Shown: piece after piece, positions 1 through 9,492 of the stretch
How positions within the stretch are numbered: the stretch's first letter is position 1
How the letters are laid out: the number at the start of each line of letters is the position of its first letter
Source of the DNA: Pestalotiopsis fici W106-1
Lineage: Eukaryota > Ascomycota > Sordariomycetes > Amphisphaeriales > Sporocadaceae
Direction: 5' to 3'
NCBI RefSeq assembly: GCF_000516985.1
Contig: NW_006917096.1
Coordinates: forward strand, 1,101,606 to 1,165,605
Length of the DNA: 64,000 nucleotides
Position numbers and translations under genes: made by a program
The notes under the pieces: model-generated
Seen by the model: the letters and a program-made list of their open reading frames with translations, nothing else
The model's database searches: none
Told to the model about the DNA's origin: nothing

Positions 1-1014
1 CATTCTCTCAGATTGGAAAAGATGATACTATAAAGCTGCAACAATCATCATTCACTGTTTTAGGTGAATTGGAGTTATAAAATAACGGCTGTCCGGAGAA
101 GAAAGGGTTAACTTTGTTCAATCTAGTTATCATGACCTGTCCTGGTCAGATGATGACTGTACTTTCCGGGACTACAATGCGTTATACGGAAGATCCGTAC
201 GTGGTAGTTGAATAAGATCGTGTGAACTGCCATTTGCTCAGTGGGCTGAAATGGAATGCGAGCAGTAATATCAGGATGATTCTGTGCGCAACTCTCACAC
301 AGTAGCATCAATTGCAGAGCTTGAGTAATGGCCTGCTTGGGGATACAAATCTCATCGATTGAGTATAATAACATAATAACATCTCTGTTAAAATGTGAGA
401 TGATATTGCACAGCCTATCTTTTTCACAGACTCGTCTTTGGCCGAACCCCTTTTTTGCTTTTTTTGACATGCGTGGCTTAGATTGTCGCGTAACGTAAGC
501 CCCCCCTTATGGAAGGTGTAGTGGTTGACGGACGCATTAGACGGCACCTAAACTGCCAGGCAGATAAAACGGGCCCCGCTGACATGGCCACAAAGGTGCT
601 AGGCAGGCACCTAGTCACGCCTAGCTAGGCGTTGCGCGTCGCTCGCCAGCGCATTAGGTCAGGCGAAGGAAGCACCAAAGAAGTTTTGACTTCAAACCTC
701 ACCTACACTGCTGTTGGAGAAGCTCCGAACTGGATGCGACGACAGAATCGATCCGGACATTGTTGCTGCCATCATCGATAGATGGCGACATAGTTGGGGG
801 AATCTCAAACTGTGTTTTGACAGCTTGTCACTGCACCAAGAAAAACAATCCATTCTATTCTCTCTTTCACATCAATTGCGGCTCGAATTGGTCGCCGGGA
901 CCGTCCACTGCAACCACAGTCGATTGTCTCGATCTGTGATAGCAACGACGTTGCTCTTCTACACTTGAATACTCCGTTACCCGAAACGACTATTCGAACG
1001 CTCATTCATACAAG
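1..1014. other. 5' flank of the window, no firm gene
   Basis: This stretch is upstream of the membrane-protein gene that starts at 1015. It holds one weak minus-strand ORF (listed separately) and otherwise only short overlapping ORFs with no recognisable motif. The last few hundred bases should include the promoter and 5' leader of the gene at 1015, but I see no clear TATA box. Confidence 0.5.
123..470 (-). CDS. hypothetical small protein, doubtful
   Basis: An uninterrupted 115-residue ORF starts at an ATG (468-470). Its N-terminus is lysine-rich, followed by a mixed helical-looking sequence with several cysteines. I recognise no domain, signal peptide or membrane segment. It overlaps another ORF in a second frame and lies in a non-conserved-looking flank. 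Its composition is slightly more protein-like than neighbouring random ORFs, which is the only reason to list it. It may be a remnant or chance. Confidence 0.2.
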   Translation of the reverse strand: MSKKAKKGFGQRRVCEKDRLCNIISHFNRDVIMLLYSIDEICIPKQAITQALQLMLLCESCAQNHPDITARIPFQPTEQMAVHTILFNYHVRIFRITHCSPGKYSHHLTRTGHDN

Positions 1015-2844
1015 ATGCCGATACGCCTGTCCCCGCGCCGGGCACCACTGCTGCTCGCCAGCTTGGGTATCTTTGCCCTGTTCACGCTCTTTGTTACACT
1101 TCCAAGCTCTATCCCTCAGGGTCCAAGTCTATCCAAGACCCTGGCCGACCATAAGATTCCCATACCAAAGGTGTCGAATCCATTCTCCGCAAGCATACTG
1201 CACCCCTTCAGGCCTGCGTCACATAAGCCGCCGGAGCAGGCAAACTCCACTTATGCTGGAAGTTCTTGGTACTCGAACTGGAACTGGCGCTCTCCATTTT
1301 CCTCGTCCGTCACTCTCGATGAGAACCGATCGCTTCTCCCGCAGCTGATGGAGCGACCCCCCATTTACTGTTACTATGATCCAACCATCCCGAGAGAAGA
1401 GGCGACCAAGGATGCAGAGAGCGACCTACTGCTCACATGGAGACGTGCATGGTGGGCACAGGGTTTCAAGCCTATAATCCTCAGTCCGGCCGAAGCTATG
1501 AATAATCCTCTGTACAACGAGCTGCAGCTCATGGATCTGGAGCCGACTTTCAAGACGGATATGATGCGTTGGCTGGCATGGGAAAACATGGGCGGCGGTC
1601 TGCTGGCTCACCATCTCTTGCTTCCCATGGCAGCTCGGGATGAACCCCTGCTTTCATTTCTCAGGCGAGGCGAGTACCCCAAGCTTACGCGTTGGGAAGG
1701 ATTCGAGGACGGCTTGTTTTCTGGTCCCAAGGCAGAGATTACAGTTGCCGTCACCACTGCATTAAGACATCCAGAGCGAAAAGATGCCAAGGATTTCATT
1801 GCCGCCACACCCGCCGAAACCTTCGATGTTGACCCCAAGCACGACGGTCTGGCATTCTACAATGTCAAGACTATTGAGAACAAATATCCCCTCGTTGCTG
1901 AGCAACTCGGGGCTAATCGTGCGACTGGATTGCAGAGTCTGAACTATCTCATCAATGCGCATCTCCATGTCGCGTGGCAGGATTCGTTCCCCAAGGGCGT
2001 GGCTGTCTTGAAGCCTCTTCCCCGCCATACCTCGACCATGATTGAGCCCGCTCTGGACTTGGCAGTTTGGCTTACCTCGTGTCCTGATACGCCCATGCCG
2101 GCATCTTGCCCTCCGAATCTTCCAAAGTGCTCACCTTGTGTGTCGTCCCATCCGATGAAGATCTCTACTCCTTCGCGTTACCGAAATACGACTGGAATGT
2201 ATACCATCGGCACAGTACCGCACCCCTACACAATGGCATCCCTCAATGCGTTGAAGAGCGATATTGATATTCCATGGGTTCGCCGGAAGATGGTCCGAGA
2301 TTTGTGGTTGGCAGAACTCACAAAAGAGCACTCCGGCACCGGCGTCTCCGGTGCCGCACGTATTGTCACATTCAAGGAGGCCGTAGCCGGTGATTTTGCA
2401 ACCGCACATTCTGTATGGCTTACGGCTGAGCGGGAAGCTGTCCCTCGCGACTTGGACTGGTACTTTGGCTTTACCCTTCCCGTCAACGGCACAGACAATG
2501 GCCAGTCTGAGACGCCTGTACCCGGTCCTGAGCGCCGCCCCAAGCCGGAGCATGATCCCGCGGATGGTCCTGTCCCCACCGAAGAAGACCTCGCACAGGA
2601 GCCCGAGTTGTTGAAAAGGGCCCGTGAAATGGGCAAGAGCGAAGACCCAGCCCATGTCGCTCTCCGTAACGCTATCGAGGCTTGGAACCTGGCGGACACG
2701 GAAGCCTGGAAATTCGCGCGTGCATTCCTGGCAAGGTCGCGTGTTGAGCGCCTCAAGTGGGAAGAGGAAGAGAGAGGATACGCAGGAGGTGCGGGCAGTG
2801 ACAAAGAAGCCAAACGCGGTGGATGGGGTCGTTGGTCCGAGTAG
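1015..2844 (+). CDS. type II membrane protein with glycosyltransferase-like (OCH1/GT32-type) region
   Basis: A single-exon ORF of 609 residues. Residues 1-9 are basic, residues 10-30 form a hydrophobic anchor, and the rest should be lumenal, the layout of Golgi glycosyltransferases. Around residues 180-200 the sequence TDMMRWLAWENMGGG resembles the OCH1-family block (D-x-x-R-x-x-x-x-x-x-x-G-G) that normally precedes the metal-binding DXD. Here the position after GGG reads LLAHH, so no DXD is visible. The C-terminus (about 490-609) is charged and Pro/Glu-rich. Residues of about 359-398 are in a frame that looks wrong. The alternative frame at 2091-2205 reads as good protein (for example ILPSESSKVLTLCVVPSDED and LPKYDWNVYHR), which suggests two compensating single-base changes near 2090 and 2205. 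Membrane topology is seen directly. The glycosyltransferase relation is inference, and a catalytically inactive homologue is possible. Confidence 0.75.
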   Translation: MPIRLSPRRAPLLLASLGIFALFTLFVTLPSSIPQGPSLSKTLADHKIPIPKVSNPFSASILHPFRPASHKPPEQANSTYAGSSWYSNWNWRSPFSSSVTLDENRSLLPQLMERPPIYCYYDPTIPREEATKDAESDLLLTWRRAWWAQGFKPIILSPAEAMNNPLYNELQLMDLEPTFKTDMMRWLAWENMGGGLLAHHLLLPMAARDEPLLSFLRRGEYPKLTRWEGFEDGLFSGPKAEITVAVTTALRHPERKDAKDFIAATPAETFDVDPKHDGLAFYNVKTIENKYPLVAEQLGANRATGLQSLNYLINAHLHVAWQDSFPKGVAVLKPLPRHTSTMIEPALDLAVWLTSCPDTPMPASCPPNLPKCSPCVSSHPMKISTPSRYRNTTGMYTIGTVPHPYTMASLNALKSDIDIPWVRRKMVRDLWLAELTKEHSGTGVSGAARIVTFKEAVAGDFATAHSVWLTAEREAVPRDLDWYFGFTLPVNGTDNGQSETPVPGPERRPKPEHDPADGPVPTEEDLAQEPELLKRAREMGKSEDPAHVALRNAIEAWNLADTEAWKFARAFLARSRVERLKWEEEERGYAGGAGSDKEAKRGGWGRWSE

Positions 2845-4185
2845 AGTTCTTGCATATAGCATTTGATTTGGCAGTATCAACAAAGCGCATCGGAATAGAG
2901 AAGAAACATAATACTAAGTGTACCAAAAACCAAAGGGTCTAGTTTGTTGGATTTTGTTCGCTCCGGATGGCATGGAGTTTTGGGCGTTTGCGATCAAGAC
3001 CAATAGAAATATTTATTGAAAATGCACCCATTCGTGTGATGCCCACTCTTGTGTGCTGTAGGATGAGTGAAATGCGGTTCACAAGATTCTGGCCAGAATG
3101 ATACTTGTATACTGGCGCAAAGGAACCAGCTTCGTCACCACCGCAGGTCTGCAATGGCCTAGTTAATAAGCAGCATCAGCTCTGGAAACGACATCGACTA
3201 TACAAGGTAGCCAGCAAGAGAACCCGGTTTCTTGTTTTCTGTCATGTTGGATTTGTAAAATATTCTCTCAAAACAAATTCACTTGATGGCAACAGAGGAG
3301 ACATTATATTTGTGATTATATGGTGGATACGTTGCATCTCGAATACCTCCAGGCCATAATCATCACCGTCCGGTCCATGCTGAATGGTGCGGCTGCGAGA
3401 CAGCTCTTCGTACGGGATGCAGCTTCCTTAGCAGTAGGTGCACACTGCCATATATTAGCCAACGATGATCGCGATCAAAAATGGCAACATCATGTAGTTT
3501 TTGGAACCTGAAAGTGAGAAGCTACACTCGCCTGACTAGCTGACTTGGTCCGGGAGACTTTGCCACCAAAGAAAATGGCGCTTTACTGACACTTGGTTAT
3601 CATGATCTCTCTCGGCCTCTTGGCCAAGGCTGTGGGTGAGACAAGGCCAGACATTTGATCAATCACAAAATGAACTATAGTTGTAGGGGTCATCGATCTG
3701 AAAGAGGATCACAGGGCGCAATAATTGAATGAGAAACTTGGTGACACCTTTGAAAAGATGTTAAAGCATCTCTAGAATCTCATTTTGATAAGATTTCCGA
3801 GTTTAATGTGCAATAATATATATGAAATATGGACACGCCGATCATAGAGTCACATTGAAACTTTGTATTGCGCGATCATTGGATTGAGATACGGCATCAA
3901 CAAACACGACATGACCAAGATTGGCCGTAGGTAGTTTGGAAAGCATGCAGAATGCTATACGATAGGAACAAATCAAAAGCTCAAGAATAATAGAATTTGA
4001 GAGGCTTCAAGATAGTAATTGTTGCAAACTTGAGGATTCAGATTCACAGACTGTTGAGAGTCTGAAAAGAAATATGCATGTTGAAAACAGTAGTAATGAG
4101 AGAAGAGAAACTGAATGGAAGAAGAAGTTCCTGGAGTGAGACTCGAGGCCGGCAATGCTTATTCGGCCCCAAATGTCACTCAAAT
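2845..4185. other. intergenic, convergent gene ends
   Basis: The 3' ends of the membrane-protein gene and the SET gene face each other across this AT-richer 1.3 kb. Only short ORFs without motifs or plausible splice partners occur. I see no RNA gene or mobile element. Confidence 0.5.
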
Positions 4186-5322
4186 CTAAGCGGCAATGGC
4201 GGTATCTCCGCCCATCTCGCCACTGAGTTCTCTGGAGGTCGGTCCTCGGTGAGTGTATCCGGCGTTAGCCTCTGCGACCGCAGATTGACCAGCAGTTGGG
4301 AATCTTCCATTCTCCTTGGTTTGAGAAGACTCGCTGTAAGCACGGAGAGCGTACTTGGCAGCTTCAACGACCTTTTCCGCCTGCTTCAAGGCATCTTTCA
4401 GCGCAAGTGCAGTGGGATCTTCGATCGCTTCCTGGCCGCTGCTGGCGGAGGCGGCGGCGGCGGTGTTTCCATTTGCAGACAACTTTCCGCTGTGACCGGC
4501 TCCTTGCTGCTCAATCAGCTCACGAATATGGCCATTGATCCAGAGACCAGCCAACTGCTGAGGCGTTATGTCCTTGGCGCCTGCAATTCGCCCCCGGCAC
4601 GTGGCTTTTCCGCAGAAACAGTCAAACGGCTGAGCCATTTCCCATTCCGTGGACGGATAAAAGAACTGGGATAACGTGAGCAAAAGCGGTCAACATGTGA
4701 TATACCTGCCTGGGATCGACGAACAGTTAATTCCTCACCCACTTGGAGGCCCTTGGGGCCTACCAGGATGTTGAAGTTTGCAGTATCGAAGATCTGATAA
4801 CACGTTAGCTCTGATGACACCACATTACAGGTCCTCCATGGTAGTGCGCAATCCGAAGGGCGGGCATGGGCATGTGAAGAATGCGTTGTCAGTGTCACGG
4901 TCGTGGTTTCGTACGTCCCGAGCCGCTGCAGGAGTGGCTTCTGCCAATGTCACCTTCAGCAGGGTCTAAACCGGGTGGGCGAGGTGGCACTTCCAAGCAG
5001 GACTAGGGCGGATGCTGTATAATAGAGGAAGACCGGGAGATGATTACTGGGAACCACTAACTAGTGAGGGCTCGCAGCTGTGATTCAGGTAGAGCAGATC
5101 GCTGTTCAGGTTGAGATGCTTGTTCTTGTCCACCTGGACCGTGGCGTATGTCGGTTCCTCGGCCCAAGTGCACGGAGGAAAGTCCATCTTGGCAAACAAG
5201 CCGAAGGGCGGCAGTGTCACCTTGGACAGGCTCTTGGAGGTGAACTCATGATCATTGATGATCACCTCCTGGATGGCAGGGTGAGAGGGCTGGTGCCAAT
5301 GGGGCTTCAGAGGAGAAGACAT
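4186..5322 (-). CDS. small SET-domain protein with post-SET cysteine motif
   Basis: Three exons on the minus strand: 5322-5062, 4793-4725 and 4665-4186 (269 residues). Introns are 4794-5061 (donor GTTAGT, branch GCTAACG, acceptor ATCAG) and 4666-4724 (donor GTTCGT). Joined, the protein has the SET signature YLNHSCEP near residues 77-84, then FDTANFNILVGPKGL, the catalytic-type tyrosine block LTFFYPSTEW, and a post-SET zinc motif CFCGKATC. This matches compact fungal SET proteins, which are predicted S-adenosylmethionine-dependent lysine methyltransferases; the substrate cannot be read from sequence. After about residue 155 the chain is Ala/Ser-rich and low complexity, with one likely helix. 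An in-frame ATG at 5385 would add 21 residues. I prefer 5322 because the homology-like region starts there and the ATG follows ACAAC. Confidence 0.85.
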
Positions 5323-8033
5323 GTTGTCGATAAAGTAAAGTACTGAAGATTTGCTGTTGGGGACGGCAGTGTTCTTCCGCATCATTGTTCAGTCCAGTGC
5401 CAAGACGTAATTCATATCGTGCATAAAGGATGACTTACATGTTTCAGTGGAGAGGCCTTGTCCTAGCTGGGCCGTTCGTTGCAAAATGTGGGTTGCCGTT
5501 GTTACAGCGATGGGATTGTTGTGCAATGGATACAAAACTCTGGTCAGCGGCAGAAAATAATCGAAAGGATTTCATATAAATGTCGCACAAAGGTGAAGAG
5601 AAGGTTGTTTAAAGCGACGAGCGGAAATCTTGACCCCTCGTTGGTTTGTCCACTTAGTCGGCATCATTCTCTCGGCTTGTGTCCAGGCTCTGGACTAATG
5701 TGAGTGATGAGCGACGCGATACCATGTGCTGCCGCCGCTCGGGGTAACGTCTGCGGGGTATGGGCATAGGGGAGCCACAGTGACAGGCTTGGGGACATGA
5801 TCTGCCCTATCAGGACCGACGACACCGCCCACTTCGGCAACCAGCAGCACTTTTAGCTGGGGTCAAGTGTAAATTTGAGCTCGAGTCATCCGCGGCTATT
5901 ATGTCGAGCAGAGCAACGATGTTTTGCAGATGCAGCGCCTAGGATTTGGGCCAAGGCACAGCCGATTATGGGCCCATCCCATCCCATCCCATATTCATGG
6001 CGCACAAACGAGAGAGGCCACGCCTCAATCACGGCCGCCTGCCCTTTTGTGATCAAGCATGGACAAAACAGCAATGACAAGGGATGACAACAGAGAGCAG
6101 GGCAAAGCCAAGGTGTGCTGCAGAAGAATACCATCCTTGGCATGCTGAGAGCAAAACATTCTGCAGCCAGCTTCTAGGATCCGAGTGCTTGTGCTTGCCT
6201 CAGCACAGAGCTGGAAAGGTTCGAGAAAGCTTCGACGTGCATAGAAGCATGCAACACACGAACATGGGGACAGCGCACCCCCCGACCATGGATGTGCGTG
6301 CGTACTTATTAGTAGATGCCTGGTGCCTTGCGTGGCTGTTGCTGGGTGCTGCTTCGTCTGACCTGCATATGTGACATACATAGAAAAAGAGGTACATGGA
6401 CATGATGCCTGCGCGCTCGGACAAAATTGGACCCTTGTTGCGACTCGCGATGAGAAAGAAAGAACAATATCGCGAGCAAAAGCCTCAATCAAGTCGCGCT
6501 TCATACGAATCAGGGTCAGAGATTAGAGGTCAGTGACTCTCGGTGGCGGTGGTCCAAGACGACGACGATGATGAACCAGGCTCCGTTGGTCTGTATTTGA
6601 AACATTTGTAATGGCCTATTGGTACCGGGAAGACTTCCCCAAAAGGCCGTGTAACCTCCGGAGCACGACTTCGGAATGCCACTTTGCGACAACTCAGGAG
6701 CTTGGAGTGAGGGAAGAAACAATCTTGCTCATGACGGCAATTGAGATTTTGGTGGCAGTGACATACCAAGCGGCTATCCAACTGACCTGTACCGTACATC
6801 AAGGTACCTGCATGTAGAGATCTCAATGTATGAACATTGAAGGCACCGGATGATGTGTGTCGTGTCCAGTGTATAGGAAGGTATCGTTACAATGATACAG
6901 TCGCATATGTCACAAATCCTCGCTCCGGCAGCTGCCGCGACAGGAGGGTTCGGTTTAGTTTGTTAGCATGGATTGACGGATTGCTGGTACATTACCTCAA
7001 GCCACATTACATACTGCCTACTAGGTAGCTGCGAGCCTATCTTGAACCATGTCAGTTAGTTACGTACAACAAACCAAACTCTCCTATTTTTTTCCTTCTT
7101 AACTGCGTGCTGTTCATCAAACGATACCACCTATGACATCTTGTTTAGTCTTCATTCGATGAGCCTGGAAATTTCGGTAGTCGTTCTAGTCGTTCGATGG
7201 TTCGTTCTAGCGAAACGAACGACGGAAGTAGCCATTAATTCTTTTCCTTGTCGCCGACGAAATATTCCCTGGAAGCTTATTTTAGTGCCCGCTTAGCACG
7301 TTTGACCGCGGATCACAGAAGGGTATGGAGCCACGAACGAACACCTCGGTATCTGATCTGAAGAAAGTAGGTACCTAGTAAGGGAGGTATCAAAGGTAAA
7401 ACCTCTCTTGTCCAGCCAGCAGCATAATCGCTTGACAAGAGGATTCAAATCATCATTACCACAAGAACATGGTCGGTGACACGGTCAGAACATTAGCAAG
7501 GGAAAATACGTTTTGCATCCTTCCTTCTTTCGCTTGGGTGGAAAATGCAGATTCCTATCCGTGTCATATTATTACCTGTCATAACTCCACATCTTCCGAA
7601 GTAGCAGTGAGCGATGGCTCCCCACAAGAGGATCCAAGATTGGTTGGCTTGGTGCTTGCCAGACGTGCCAGTTGATCCAAGCGGCATCTACCCGAAAACG
7701 TGGCCATCGAAAACCAGGCATCTTCAACGTCCGGAGAGGCGCGTGCACACGGCACAACAAGCCCGCCGCCGCTAGGAGCGTGGCATCTACATTGCGAGTG
7801 AGTATTTGCGCAATCTTAGCATCTCGTTCCAGAAGGTCATTAGAGGCACGGCCCGGCCTCTTGTTTGGAATCCCTGCTCGCAATGACCTCAGTCTACGAG
7901 ACTCGTCACAATTCCCTCTCGACTGCCATACTCTTCAGAAAGCCTGAGCGCTGAGCTGGGCCGTTTACTACTGGGTACCAGCTCTTTCTTCTTCGCGTCC
8001 AACTTCCCCGAAGAATATCACCGATCACGATCC

Positions 8034-8059
8034 AATAAAATAAAATAAAATAAAAAAAA
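8034..8059. repeat. AAAAT microsatellite
   Basis: A short tandem run of TAAAA units ending in a poly-A stretch, in otherwise non-coding sequence. Confidence 0.8.
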
Positions 8060-8494
8060 TTGCCATGGACATAGTGTCGCCACCCTACCGTTCGAGGATC
8101 AAACGATCACAAGGTTTCATGCCTATTGGGGCCACATGGGGAACTGTCCAATATACCCTCTTGTAGCCCGCCGAGGACCACTGAGCATGAAACAGTCTCC
8201 CCATAAACGGAAGACCTCTTCGTTATCTGATCCGCCTGTCAAATTAAGCTCGAACAAATTCGAGCTCCCGTGGTGGGTGTGGGGGGGGATTGCCAGTGCT
8301 GACAAGTAGATAAACTCATCTTTGAATGTGATATATCAAGACGGTTGCTCTCATGAGCATGACAACCATTCTTTCCATCTCGTCTTTACTAAATCCTCCC
8401 AACCACTCAGTGAAAAGTCTGCAACCACGCTCACTCAGTGGCATTATCAAGCTTTGCTCGTTTCCTTCTACGAAGCACCTTGCCGAACAACACC

Positions 8495-8635
8495 ATGGCG
8501 TCGTCTTCTACCAGTGGCAATGCCAGGTACGAGTTTACCTCGCCGGATGCCGTTGATCATCACGCACCAAAACCGCCACCACGTCCAGAGCCAGTCCCTC
8601 CTCGTCCGGACCCCAGCCGTCATGCCCCTTTTTGA
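8495..8635 (+). CDS. doubtful small ORF or gene fragment
   Basis: An ATG in a strong CACCATGG context opens a 46-residue ORF starting MASSSTSGNARYEFTSPD, followed by a Pro/Arg-rich tail. A GTACGA sequence right after the tenth codon could be a splice donor, and another frame downstream (around 8620-8750) reads more like protein, so this could be the first exon of a small spliced gene. No domain is recognisable and no joined model is compelling. Confidence 0.15.
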   Translation: MASSSTSGNARYEFTSPDAVDHHAPKPPPRPEPVPPRPDPSRHAPF

Positions 8636-9492
8636 TCCTGACTTCTATTTTGGGCAATATCTGGGAAAACTTTTGGATTGTCGAGAATATACGAGGAAAA
8701 CGATCAAAGCAAATTTCGGGCCTGGGCATCAGCTCCACAGTAAAGTAACCCACCCTAGCCATGAACGATTCCGTCTAACCGACCCGACTATAATTTAGCT
8801 GGCCCCAAATTACAACAATACGCCATAACTCTTTTCCCCCTCTTATCTCAGTACAAAGGATCAAGCGGCTGAATCGTTTTTTCTTTTTCTCTCCCGAGAA
8901 CCTTACGCCTTCCTTACTCCCCGAACCGTGATGAACTTCCGGTGCGGATCGATCACTCAAGCCCTTCTCCTTTTCTTTTGCCAAAGATTTGTCTTTTCCC
9001 CATATACCATGTATCATTATTCTGGTCAAAGGCAGCATGCATGTATCTTACGCACAATACACGAAGTAATCTACCATATCGTTGCTCAAAAATTAGTGAT
9101 ACATGTCCACACTTCTTTCGAATGAATTTCAGATGATTTGGTAAGGATACCCTTTTGTATGGGAAGCCAGCTTGTCATGCAGTTGCCGGCAAGACGTTTG
9201 CAACTCGAGGAACCTATCACACATGTTTGCACACAGTAGTTGGATTTTTTTTCTCATGTCATCCCTTTTCTTCATTTTTCTTCTATATGTCTACATAAAG
9301 GAGCGTTGGTATATCCATCACCCGAGATCCTTCTTCCAAATAACAAGTGAGAAAAGCACAAATGGTGTATTTCTCGCCTAAAATACAATTGATACCTCGG
9401 TCACGGGCATGACTGTAATTAGTAACCCTTGAGGTGAGGTGAATACTGCCGCGCAAGTCTCTCTAATTTGTATCAAAGATTGAGCCACCCTC

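Larger units (their letters stand above)
5323..9492. other. 4.2 kb gene-poor interval
   Basis: No ORF here shows a recognisable domain or convincing exon structure. It contains several small structures: a CCCAT microsatellite (5973-5992), an imperfect inverted repeat around 7189-7223 (GTTCGTT / AACGAAC arms), an AAAAT tract (8034-8059), and a perfect 8-bp stem with a 4-nt loop at 8247-8266 (AGCTCGAA arm). The 5' part should hold the SET gene promoter. The rest could be a long regulatory region or decayed sequence. Confidence 0.45.

Noticed and set aside
2081..2127. 47-nt intron as an explanation for the frame change in the first gene
   Set aside because: It would join the right frames at the left junction but removes residues that look coding, and no second intron exists to return to the original frame.
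2131..2883. 250-codon minus-strand ORF inside the first gene
   Set aside because: It is fully antisense to a longer ORF with a signal-anchor and shows no domain; a shadow frame.
6025..6504. 159-codon minus-strand ORF
   Set aside because: Cys/Ser-scattered composition, no motif, overlapped by similar ORFs on the other strand.
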